Shown: positions 11,612 through 21,850 of the stretch, in pieces | How positions within the stretch are numbered: position 1 is the first letter of the stretch | How the letters are laid out: each line of letters starts with the position of its first letter | Program-made: the position numbers and the translations under genes | Notes under the pieces: generated by a model | Databases searched by the model: none | Seen by the model: only the letters and a program-made list of their open reading frames with translations | What the model was told of the DNA's origin: nothing | Assembly (NCBI GenBank): GCA_036320915.1 | Contig: JAXBDG010000009.1 | Span: 1,178,001 to 1,242,000 of the forward strand | Source of the DNA: Linnemannia elongata | Lineage: Eukaryota > Mortierellomycota > Mortierellomycetes > Mortierellales > Mortierellaceae | Length of the DNA stretch: 64,000 nucleotides | Direction of reading: 5' to 3'

Positions 11612-13823
11612 CTTCTTTGCTGTTGTTGTTGTAGTTGTATTTGCCGGGAAAAGACGGTAGGGTTGTGGCGCTGGAAGGAGAGAGAGTGTGAGGGAGATAG
11701 ATTAGGGTCGAAAGGGGTGTAATAGGAGTAGGAGTAAGGAGAGGTCGAGGGATGAGAAGAAAAAGAGAAGAACGAAGGATGAGGAAGGATGAGGAAGAGA
11801 AGAAGCGAAAGAGATGCTTAGGCGGAGTGATAACGAAGCGCAAAGACGCGAATATGAGGGTTAAGTGAGTGCAAGAAGAGGGTGGTGAGGAGAAAGAAGG
11901 AAAGAAAGAGAAAGAGAGAAGAAGAGATAACAGGAGGCGGATAGGAACAGAAAGAAACAATTGAGAGAGAAAAGGAGTAAGACGCTACTGCCAATGCTGC
12001 TCGATGCTTGATGCTGGTAGCCCCGTCCTGTCGTATGTGGGGATGAGTTATGTATCAAAACAATAAGAAAAGACGGAGGCGAGCGAGAGACTATTTAAAA
12101 TAGCAAACAGAAAATGGGAAATAAGATATATCGGAGGAAAGGGAGGGTGGTTCAAAAAAACGTGTGCAAGAAGAAGAAGGGAATGGAAAGAGGGGGGGCT
12201 GAAGTGATCGTTGCAGAAGGAGGATGGGATATGATATGATGTTTCGTTATATTGCGCCTGTCTGCACCCGAGGGTTGGGTTGGTGAGTAATGATGTTCCT
12301 GTCTGTGCTCCGAAGGGAGGGGCGCAAGTATGGGGAAATAGGGTATTCTGAATGCTGGTTGGCTGCTGATGGGTGGCACTGTTGATTTTAATTACTGATC
12401 GTTCGTGAGGGCGAGTGATAGATGCTTAATTTTTTGGTTATTGTTATAGTTGTCGACGTGAGAAGAGGCTGTCGTCTGGTGAGGTTGTCGGAATGGAATG
12501 AAATGGACAAAGTAATGAAGTGTTTGTGGATGAAATGAGGTTTATGAATGAGCGAAAACTGGTAGTCAGGACAGGGTAGAATGCAGGAAGCTGGTCAAAA
12601 AAATGAGTTAAGACAATGTCGTAAGAAAGAAAGTAAGGGTGAAAAAAGGAAGAGGGAGGAGAGACGAGTATTATTAGATAGTGAGGGGTATGATGTGATA
12701 TGGGATTGACCAAGGTGAAGAGCGGAGGGGATGGCACTGAAAAGGGGATATTAAAACAAAAAGGAAAATGAAGTAGGAGAGAAAGAATGAAAAATAGTCA
12801 AGGGCATGAAAAAGTCCTTTTGTATGATCTGTTAGCCCCGCTGGCTTGTGTTTTTGCCACTGCTTTCTATGATAACAAAGATATCTTTGCCTCAAAGTAC
12901 ACTATGACAGACACAGACTCTTCCCATCAAGGCGCCATCCAACCAGGCACTCTCTCGCACACTCATCCAAGTGCCTCTAGCTCCAGGTACTCCCATACAA
13001 TCCTTTTCATCACGGACCCGGCAAGTATAAGTAGCGTCGTGCATGGCTAACCATGGTCAATTTGTTACAATCGCCCACTGCCGCAATGTGCCATATTTTT
13101 AAGAAGGGTCTTTTAGTGCCTGATGTGATTCAGCCCTTACTTGCCAACTACCACTACCATAAACATCGCTCCACATCTACTTCAACCTGCATTTTCCACC
13201 TCTCCACCTTCTTTCGTCGTCCTCCTCTCTTCTCTTACTCACTCTCCAAAGGGAAAATAACCAATCTTTTTTAGGATTTACAACAATACGAACGGCAACG
13301 GAAAGAACGACAGAAGTAAGGAGCCAAAAAGGATTAGGCAGGCATGACCAATGTTTCGTCTCTCGTTATGCCTATTCCTGAATTTTTCTGACCCCATGCA
13401 CCTTGTATCCTCTTTTCGCATGGACATAATCGGCAATGTCAATGTCAGACGAAGCATGGACAGAACAAACCACAATCCATCGCTACGTTTTTGAACGCTT
13501 GTGTCAGATTTTTCTCTCTTAGTTCTCAAAATAAACACCTTCGGACCTACACTTTGTACATACATTGAGGGTCCCAAAGTTTTTGAAGTGATCGAGTGGA
13601 GTGGAGTAGGAGGAAATGACAACGAAAGTGGAGGATATAGGGTCTCTTTAGCCGGCACCATTATGTTGGTACATGTCTATTTCTAGGATGTCACTAATTA
13701 CCGCCTTATCAAAATGTCCCATCGTGTGCCATTCTGCCTTGTCATTTCGCTTGTTTATGTGTCAGACTCCAATAGCGTCTTGTGTTCTCTCGGTATGTAA
13801 TGAAAAGCCCTTTTGAACCCCTT

Positions 13824-13825
<2 letters not shown>

Positions 13826-13859
<34 letters not shown>
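13826..13859 (+). repeat. Poly-T tract, 34 nt
   Basis: This is an uninterrupted run of T in the gap between GT2 and the tetraspanin. It could be an old retroposition tail on the minus strand, but no recognisable coding sequence abuts it. Confidence 0.9.
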
Positions 13860-13860
<1 letters not shown>

Positions 13861-15717
13861 TCGAAGTACAAAATGCACCAAAGGACGGAACAACGTGCGC
13901 GAGCGATATGTCCAGGTTCCTTCCCAGTTTAGAAAACTCCCTTTCTTTTTCACAACTTGTGAGCCACACACACGCCAATTTTCGTGTATTGCACAACAAC
14001 CAACACAAAACGCATTTTCCACACCATCGTGTCAAAGAAGACCATAAAACAAAAGGACTCATGATGCTAACCGTGTACGCTTCCTTCGTCCCGACAGTTT
14101 GTCCTTTTGGGCGTTCAGCTGAGGCTGTTTACGTTTTCTTTTTTTGACGCCGTCGGAGAGTAAGCCCTTGTTGGTTTTTTTTCTCTGTCGAGTGGAGTTG
14201 TGGTGGCCATCTTCCTCGATTTTGCGACCTGTCTTTGCAAAAATTGCTAAGAACGAAGAAAGGACAAGAGAAATGGTGGCGAGAAAGAGATAATGGTGAG
14301 TGATTTGCTCAATGAGGAGAGCGAGTGGTGTCCACATGCTCTTTTTTTGGACGCATTTGGCATGCTCTTTTTTCCTAGTTCATATTGGAGCGAGCTACTT
14401 CCTATTTTTTTATATTTGCAACTCCTTTTTCCTTGTCTTCTACCAACTGACTTTGAAGGTAGACTGTTGCCCTGTTGCAAGTTGTAAGAGGCTTGACCAT
14501 TTGAAACTCCATGAAGAAGAAGGAGGGCATGCTATCGTTGGTTTACTTTGAACACAAGGGAAAACAAGAGATCGGCAAAGGGATAGGTAAATCCATGTGA
14601 AGGCGTGATCACCCTTCATGTGCTGGTGCCGTCCAGGACCTTTAACTTTTCTTTCTTTTGGACCGTGGTCACAGAAGCCGAGTATTATACATTTCATGCT
14701 ACCATCCCTTCCCCTTCCTTCCCTTCCCTTACCCTGCCCAAGCAAATAAGAGAACAGAGGCTGCTAATTACCACAGCAACAAAAAGGGAGCGGAAGAAGG
14801 TACCTGAGTGTCGGATGTTGAATATGTTCATCCAAAATGGATCAGGGATCCATTTCAAATGTGATAATCATATATCATCGGGGAACCACATCATCAGAAA
14901 TGAAATGCTCATTTCTCTTTGCTCATCCATCCCATCCAATCCGAACGGTGTTCTATGCCCACTATATGCCTTCTCTTATTTTACAAAACATGTACGAAGG
15001 TTGATGTAGCAATTGAACGATGCCTGGTATGATGAGTGCATGAACATGAATGAAGATAAGCATATCTTTGCTTTGACTTGCTGGTAACTGGTTGTCCCTT
15101 TCATCATTTTCATTGATCTCCTATGAAGCATCTAAGAATAACGAACCCCGCTCATCAACGGACGATGAAGGAAGGAAGGAACGAAACAAACCGCGATGCT
15201 GTCTTTTCTTCTTTTTATGTCAAAGTGAGAAGTGTCATTTGCCTTACTTTGGAGGTATGTCTACTCCCCGCGTGTCCGACTGGACAGGGGGTGAACAAGG
15301 GAGGGAATGATGCGGGTCATCCTCTACAGAGCAGGGAGAGGGGTCATCTACCCAACCTTGTTCCTTTGTTCCTGTGCCTCTCACTTTTTGGGGTGAATCG
15401 TTTTCTTTTTGTTTGTTCCTTTTTTCTTTCTCTCTTCTCTTCACTTCCCTTTTATCCGACTTCCTTTTTGTTTTTCCATTGCTCACATCTAACTCCTTCA
15501 ACAGCAACAACAATACAACCACCATTACTCCATACCATAAAGTCCCCTTTCTCCTTCCTTTTTCACTCTCACCTCTTGCAGATCAACAGCAATACGCAAA
15601 AACAACAAAGCAAACGATCCAACATACCTCCGTGTCAAAACTCTCGGTCTACAAACAATCCCATCAACCCCCTAAACCTCCACCCTGTCGACCCTCTTTC
15701 CCTTGCTCTTCAGACCT

Positions 15718-15720
<3 letters not shown>

Positions 15721-15752
<32 letters not shown>
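15721..15752 (+). repeat. CT dinucleotide microsatellite
   Basis: This is an almost perfect CT repeat within the pyrimidine-rich flank about 360 bp before the tetraspanin start codon. Confidence 0.85.
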
Positions 15753-15761
<9 letters not shown>

Positions 15762-16109
15762 TGCTCAATTTCTCTCTTCTCTCTCCTTCCTTTCTTCTCC
15801 TTTCGCTCCTTCCTTCGCTCCGTCTTTTCCATTAATTATTTTCCCTTGAAAATCAAAAACTACAACGCAACAGCCAGTCTTGCAGTGCATCATTACCATC
15901 ATTATTGGCTCTCACCGACCTCTCCCACAAAGACTCTTCGCCTCGTGCCCCTCTTGCCCGCTCATCCCTCGCGAGTCTCAAGTCTCTCTCTCTCTCTTTC
16001 CAGCGGTTTCAGGAACTAGACAAACCACATCTTTCTCTTTATACAGGAGTCCAACTATAACAACAACGTCTCTCAACTCAAGGAGCAGTAAAACAACAAA
16101 GCCTAGAAA

Positions 16110-19100
16110 ATGTCATACAATCCAGTCAACACCGACAGCAGGAGCAATAGTCCAGTGCCCTTTGACCGACACTATTTACCCTATGGACAACAGCCACAAC
16201 AACGCAGGTACGCATCTTTCAACAAAGTTACTCCTGTCCCCTTTTCAATTTGCGATTTGTGGTTATCTGTTTAGGATACAGGGGCGATAATAGCAGCCAT
16301 TAAGAGGAAACAAGGGGGATGAGACAGGAGGAATGAAAGAAGGAGGTAGAAGGCAGGACCCTTCCCCTCTTTGCTCGAGGCCAAAAAAAGAAGGATATGT
16401 GATTACAACGGATCCGAATGCTATCTCATAAGCCAGACGGGTAACAACGAAAAGGAAAAGGCACGAGGAACTAAGTTGGGATTCGAGGAATTGGGATGGG
16501 GACGGATCGGGACTCCTTTTGTGTGTCTCTTTTTTTCCCTCTGTGTGTGCGGTGCGTGCGTGCAGTAGATATATTATGGCCATAGACCATGTACGCTAAA
16601 GAGAGAGCACAATGAACCGACAATAGGAGATGAAAATGAAAGAAAAAAAAAGGGATAGGTCGTGTATGGGATAATAATGGGCTATTATTGTTATTATTAT
16701 TCTTATTGCATTTCTTGATCCGTCGGATATATGACATGCAGTTGGCAATAAGGAGACTACTGGATAGGATGGACCCAGCTCGGGTTAGGAGAGTAACAGT
16801 AGTGGAAGGGAACAAAATGCGACAATTATATTTTTAGCATTTCTCAACGACTTTTTGACTAAGAGAGAGTGAGAGTCGCTTTGGTTCTGCCCCAGAGTAC
16901 TGGTTTTGAACTGTAGCACAATGGGAGTGGAAAGGAAGAAGGGCGGATATGTTATTATTCCTTCGGTGGTTTGGACACCACTGTAGATAAGAGAGACATG
17001 GCCCATTGGTCTTATTAATTGCAGTTATTCTTGTTGCTGCTGTTGTCAATACATGGCATGGATGGATGTGAGATGAGCATCATGGCGGTCTATTACCAGC
17101 CAGTTTCTAGGAGTATGCCCGTTCGCCCCCCTCATTTGTGTTTATTGCCTGTGCACAATTGAGTGTTTCTGGACTCCAACGCCTCTTTTTTCTCTCTTCC
17201 TCTCTTTGTCACTCACTCTGTTCTGTACTCCGTTGAACAAACAAACAAACAAGCATTGGATCCACCCCTTTGCCTCCACAACTTTAGACATAACGCACTT
17301 CACTTCCTTAACCCTTGGACAGTCGTTTCGCAATCATCCCCCTCTCTTCTTCTCCTCACACTTTTTTACAATAATCTACTACTTGCTTCTCGTTACTCAT
17401 CTTCCTCTACTTCTTGTTACCTTATCCTCCTCTTCCATCTTTACGTGCCACTTCTTCGTGTATCAATTGGTCCCTGCCTCTCTCTTTCCCCATTCACATT
17501 CCTTCCGACCTCTCTCCACATCCTCACTAACGACCCTTTCCTGCCTCACTTCCCACGTCGTCTGAAACACACACTCACAGTTCGACAGACAAGAGTAGGC
17601 CCTTTGCATCCAATCAGCTTGCCGACGCCTCTCCATTGACAAGGCATCAACAACTCATCCAACAGATACCCTCCAGAGATCCTTTCCAGTCTTCCCTCTA
17701 CGAATCTTCACCGGCTGGTTCCCCATCCTTCTCTCGGTCAAACCTCAGGAACCAGCAACAGTCACACCACCAAGGACACCAAGGCTATTCCGACATCTCA
17801 CTCAATAACGACCCCCTCACATCCGATCTTCGCAGACCCGCATCACCTGCAATGAGAGCACACCACGGACCAGGAGCAGGAGGAGCCATGACACCAAACT
17901 CTGGTAGATCCTTTGACGCCCGCGACAACTCGAGTTCGCGGTCTTCGGCTCATAACTTGGCCATTGGCACGGATCGTAACTACAACTTGACAGAGACGGA
18001 TATGACGCTTGAGGGGTTGACGGAGCGGTGGAATGCTTATCAGGCCTGGTGGGCTAAACAGTACAAGGAGCAACCGTTTTATCGTCTCTGGACACGGTCA
18101 AAGTGGATCCTGTTGTTTTCGGCCGTTTTGTTGCTTGGATACTCTGGAGCCCTCTTCGCCGTCTCTCTTGGCTACATGCTTGGCCGTAAGTCTTTTTTTT
18201 GGATGGATTCAATGGACATCAATCATGGAGTACCAAACACCGATAATTAACGACGACTTCCTCTCCACGATGAACCCTTCTAGACTTCGAAAACTCGGTG
18301 GTTGTTATGGAATTTCACAGCAATCTCATCTACTGTAAGTCCACCGCGCCGCTTGTTTGTTTTCTCTACTTCCCCCTCTCAGGCTGTGCCATGCACTGAA
18401 CTAAGATACAAGCCAAACGTCGCACAAACCAAACAAAGAATTAATTCGTGGATCCTCTCTTCCACCATCACCTTCATCCTTTATAATAGTGGCAATGGGA
18501 GGCTCGATTCTAGGAATTCTCAGCGCAATCGTGGGATTGATCGGGATCTTCAAGGAGAACAGGGCGTGGCTGTCATTGTACACGATTGTACTCTGGCCAG
18601 TCTTTGCAGTCTACATCTCGATCGGTTACATTGCCTTCCGTCGGGCCAAGAACCATCTCCGTGTGCACTTGAGGGATGAGTGGATTCATTCTTATTCGAG
18701 AGAGCAGCGTCTTCTTGTCCAGCGCCAGGTAGGATTATGTTATGATGAAAAATGATTCGATGTTCCCACGTGGACTCGATAACGGCTTTTTTGTGGCGAT
18801 CAACAATTACAGACAAAGAATGGGCGCAGGAGGAGAAAGAGGAGAAGCAAGGAGCTGAAAGAATTCGCTAACGAAACGAAGCAGTTCCAAATTACCATGT
18901 ACCCTCCAACAAAACCAATTTGCTCACACATTTTTATCACTTCCCCTTTCCTCCTTCCCCATCATCACCAACCAAATAGCTAAAGTGCTGTGGATACCAG
19001 GATTCGATGTCTTACGGAGAATACGACTTGCGCTGTTTCCCTATGATCAACCTCCCAGGATGCCTGCACAAGTACAACGTCTACGAGGATAACGTCCTAA

Positions 19101-19237
19101 CAACAGCGTGGACTATTAGTTTCGGCCTTGCCCCTGTCCAGTTGTTTGTCATGATTGCGGCACTTATGTGCTCTAATCATGTCGATGGCATGCTCCGGTC
19201 TGGACGGCCTGGACTTAAGAGCTTCAAGGAGCAGTAG
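16110..19237 (+). CDS. Fungal tetraspanin (Tsp-type), five exons
   Basis: Proposed exons are 16110-16207, 17677-18185, 18284-18334 (51-nt micro-exon), 18490-18728 and 18980-19237, giving 384 aa with consistent phases. The first about 170 residues are a polar, Ser/Gln/Pro-rich cytoplasmic tail. TM1 is about 174-200 (KWILLFSAVLLLGYSGALF). The micro-exon supplies the small loop (HFENSVVVMEFHSNLIY) that leads into TM2 (about 220-240). TM3 is about 246-270. The large extracellular loop opens with the hallmark CCG in LKCCGYQD (about 300-307) and has further cysteines (RCF, GCL). TM4 is about 335-355. Tetraspanins organise plasma-membrane protein assemblies; in fungi some are needed for host penetration or hyphal growth. 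The 1.47-kb first intron is unusually long, and a downstream promoter inside it is possible. Exon 1 is the least certain part. Confidence 0.8.
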
Positions 19238-19685
19238 TTGGGCGGATGGGGATGGTATTATTTTAAACGACTAAAAAAAACCACAACATCATGCAACACC
19301 ACCATGCACATTTTTTTTTTTTTTTTTCATTTTTCAGCATAATTTATGACCCTCACTTTCATTCGACACCTCTTTGTTCTCGCACAACCTGTTTATCTAC
19401 GTTCCTTTATTTAGTCATTCATTTATTATCCTTGTTTTTATCAAGATAAAGTATTAGGAGCATGGCGCGCGCGCGGCGAAAGCAAAAAAAAAAACGAAAG
19501 AACAACGAAAGTGCCGCCAATCGATCGTTCAAACGCAATCAATTTATTTTTCGTTTCAAGAAAGAAAACTGCTGAACAAAAGAGTCCATCCTAGTGAATA
19601 TGTCATGTATGGAAACGAGAGGCTGAGAAGAAGGAGAAGAAGGACAAGAAAGGGGGGAGTATAGAACAAGAAGGAGAAGCGATCT
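19238..19685. other. Convergent 3' gap between tetraspanin and secreted repeat protein
   Basis: This stretch is AT-rich, with a T run at about 19312-19328, an AT-rich tail region and a short GC alternation (gcgcgcgcg) near 19464. It probably holds the 3' UTRs of both convergent genes. No gene is seen. Confidence 0.5.
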
Positions 19686-21686
19686 TTAGTTGGGAGTGGC
19701 AGAGGGGAAGATCTGCATCTGTCCATCAGGGTAAACAAGAGCATTGACGTTGATGGGGACTGGGATGGCAGGAGAGTTAGCGCCCACAACTGTCGCACCG
19801 GCTGGGATACCTCCAACACCGGGGACGGGACCTTCAGGACCTCCAGGACCACCAGGACCGCTGCGGGAGGAAGGAGGGGGGACCAGGTTGACAGAGTTTC
19901 CGTCCCAGACCAGTCCGACGTCGATTGGGACCGGGATCGCACCAGGGTTGGGACGGCCATAAGCACCAGCGGGCCCGGGAACTTGGCGCTTGTGCCACGT
20001 CTTCTTGTCGCCCTTTCCGCCCTTACCGTAATCAGAATTTCCACCCTTTCCGTAACGCGACCAGTCGTCCCCGCCGTCTCGACCGTATCCGGATCCAGAA
20101 CCAGACCACTTGCTCAAGTTGCCTTCATCAAACCCCTCGCGCTTATTCCACTTCATTTCGCCCTTGCCATAGTGAGACCACTCGTCACGGCCGCCACTAC
20201 CGTATCCAGATGCTGCACCAGCTTGTGACCACTTGCTCAAAATACCTTCATCATGATCCGAACGCTTCCAGTCCTTGCCGTAACCTGTGCTACCACCCTT
20301 GCCGTGCCAGTTCCCGCCATCTCCATTCCCGCCATTGTAACGGAAATCCGACCACTTGCTCAGGTTGCCTAAGTCGGGATGTCCCCGTTGACGAGCTGCT
20401 GAGGCAGCGGCGGCTTGGTTGAGGATGGCTGCAGCTGCAGCTGCGTTGGCTTGGTTGGTGAGAGAAGCGGCGCCTGCTTGGTTGGTCGAATCTGATGCTG
20501 CCGCAACGGCTGCTCCAGCTGCCTGACGCTTGTAGACCTGTGCCTGCTGAAACTGAGGCTGTGATTGGGCCTGATTCTGAGGCTGTGACTGAGCGCCGTA
20601 GGGTTGAGGACGACGGAACCATCCCTGAGGATCGGCTTCAAGAGTACTAACACCACCGGGTGGGGCGGCAGGGGATCCGATACTGGTACGCTGGTAACCG
20701 ACACCTTGAGGGGTCACAGCTCGCTTCCTGAGAATAGCTGCCGCTGGACCGGTAGCAGCATTGCCTTGTCCGGCAGGAGTCGTACCAGTACCAGCGGACC
20801 AGGGACGATTACGGGGATCGGCCGAGTTGGCAGGGTTGGGGGGCTGCTCAAGGGTATAATAATCCTTGTTGTCGGAGCAGTGGATCAGTCCGCGGGTTGC
20901 CGTGTCGAGGTTGCAGACGAGGGCTGACATGCGGTAGGTAGGGGAACCTCCTTGAGGAGCGGTTGCGGCGGCGAGAGTTGAGGCGGCACGCTTATGGATG
21001 GTGTAGGGTTTGTCTGGTTGCCGACCCTGAGCTTGTTGCTGGTACCACTGCTGTCCTTGCTGGTACCATTGGCCTTGCTGGCCCTGAGAGGGGTACCATT
21101 GTTGGCCCTGCTGGCCTTGAGAGTGGTACCATTGCTGACCTTGCTGACCTTGCTGACCTTGCTGACCTTGCTGACCTTGCTGGCCTTGCTGACCCTGCTG
21201 ACCCTGCTGGCCCTGAGAGGGAGTCCATTTCTGCTGTGATGAATCGGCGGCAGTTGCAGCGGCAACAACACGTTTCTGAGGCGCATGGGCGGGTTGCTTG
21301 GCAGTCAAAGGAGAGGCACTCGTTCTAGAGAACCCTGATGACGCAGTTGTGGGTGGTACGTCCGAGGTAAGAGCATCGCTCTTGAGGACCTTGATCAGTT
21401 CAGGAGATCCGGCACCAGGTGGTACTGCGTTGATCGACCCGGTGGCGTTGGTGGGCTGAAGGGTGACGCTGTCGGCCAAGGAGAAAGGGGTGGTAATTTC
21501 AGTACCGGCGATGACCCCGGCATCGGTGGCGACGGAGATTGCCGATGACGATAGCGATGATGGGAGAGAATCGAGGTGGGTTCCAGAAGGGATGGAAACA
21601 GAGTTTGTTCCGGGGATAGGGAAAGAACCCATCATGGCCGAGACCAGAAACAGTGAGAAAGAGATTGTTAACAGGCGACGGGTCAT
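19686..21686 (-). CDS. Secreted repeat protein with multiple Kex2 dibasic sites (KEP-like precursor)
   Basis: This is an intronless 666-aa protein. The start is the ATG at 21686; the frame is open further upstream but only from a TTG. The N-terminus MTRRLLTISFSLFLVSAMMG is a clear signal peptide. Dibasic sites lie at about 138-139 (KR), 232-233 (KR), 320-322 (RKR), 358-359 (RR), 386-387 (KR), 474-475 (KR), 515-516 (KR) and 566-567 (KR). Between them are a GQQ tandem repeat (about 159-218, with WY insertions), Ala/Gln-rich stretches and three modules sharing LSKWS (about 442-446, 483-487, 524-528) plus YGKG/YGRD glycine-rich tails. The C-terminal segment repeats IPVPI (about 584 and 641). The pattern matches fungal Kex2-processed repeat proteins, which include pheromone precursors, repellents and unknown secreted peptides. 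Actual processing is inferred. Function unknown. Confidence 0.85.
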   Translation of the reverse strand: MTRRLLTISFSLFLVSAMMGSFPIPGTNSVSIPSGTHLDSLPSSLSSSAISVATDAGVIAGTEITTPFSLADSVTLQPTNATGSINAVPPGAGSPELIKVLKSDALTSDVPPTTASSGFSRTSASPLTAKQPAHAPQKRVVAAATAADSSQQKWTPSQGQQGQQGQQGQQGQQGQQGQQGQQGQQWYHSQGQQGQQWYPSQGQQGQWYQQGQQWYQQQAQGRQPDKPYTIHKRAASTLAAATAPQGGSPTYRMSALVCNLDTATRGLIHCSDNKDYYTLEQPPNPANSADPRNRPWSAGTGTTPAGQGNAATGPAAAILRKRAVTPQGVGYQRTSIGSPAAPPGGVSTLEADPQGWFRRPQPYGAQSQPQNQAQSQPQFQQAQVYKRQAAGAAVAAASDSTNQAGAASLTNQANAAAAAAILNQAAAASAARQRGHPDLGNLSKWSDFRYNGGNGDGGNWHGKGGSTGYGKDWKRSDHDEGILSKWSQAGAASGYGSGGRDEWSHYGKGEMKWNKREGFDEGNLSKWSGSGSGYGRDGGDDWSRYGKGGNSDYGKGGKGDKKTWHKRQVPGPAGAYGRPNPGAIPVPIDVGLVWDGNSVNLVPPPSSRSGPGGPGGPEGPVPGVGGIPAGATVVGANSPAIPVPINVNALVYPDGQMQIFPSATPN
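21116..21215 (-). repeat. GQQ-encoding 9-bp minisatellite inside the secreted repeat protein
   Basis: The DNA repeats a 9-bp unit (ttgctgacc and variants such as ttgctggcc) in tandem, encoding Gly-Gln-Gln runs. Sequence homogeneity between units suggests recent expansion, so length polymorphism between strains is likely. Confidence 0.85.
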
Positions 21687-21842
21687 TGTCGAGGATTGGA
21701 TTGTGTTCAATGGTTTTTTTTTTTTTGGATATGAGAGGATGTGTGGGAGGGAAAGCAGAGTGGATATATTTGAGTGTTTATTTGCCTTGCGGAGAAGGTG
21801 ATGAGGGGTGAGGAGAGATGGAAAAGTGCTGAGGACGGTCAA

Positions 21843-21850
21843 GTTTTATA
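21843..21850 (-). promoter_or_regulatory. TATA box of the secreted repeat protein gene
   Basis: TATAAAAC on the minus strand lies about 160 bp before the ATG at 21686. Confidence 0.55.

Larger units (their letters stand above)
11612..16109. other. Intergenic region with promoter-like pyrimidine tracts and homopolymers
   Basis: The GT2 upstream flank (11640-12060) is purine-rich on plus, that is, pyrimidine-rich on its sense strand. A 34-nt T run lies at 13826-13859. The tetraspanin upstream flank (15370-16100) is CT-rich, with a CT dinucleotide repeat near 15721-15752. Short frames such as 12787-13050 and 13278-13661 have ATG starts but no recognisable domain. No gene is supported. Confidence 0.5.

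Noticed and set aside
12787..13050. 87-codon plus-strand frame with a GTAC donor-like site
   Set aside because: I looked for a following exon and found none in phase with a recognisable product.
13278..13661. 127-codon minus-strand ATG frame
   Set aside because: No domain, no promoter element, and codon use unlike the neighbours; kept out although it cannot be excluded.
15123..16019. 298-codon plus-strand frame with an ATG start
   Set aside because: The product is Ser/Leu/Phe low complexity from the CT-rich tetraspanin flank, including a CT microsatellite; no domain, and it ends just before the real start.
18779..18979. Possible extra exon in the tetraspanin (acagACAAAGAATGG...)
   Set aside because: Joining 18728 directly to 18980 gives VQRQLKCCGY, the expected context of the CCG motif, whereas the extra segment has no matching donor.
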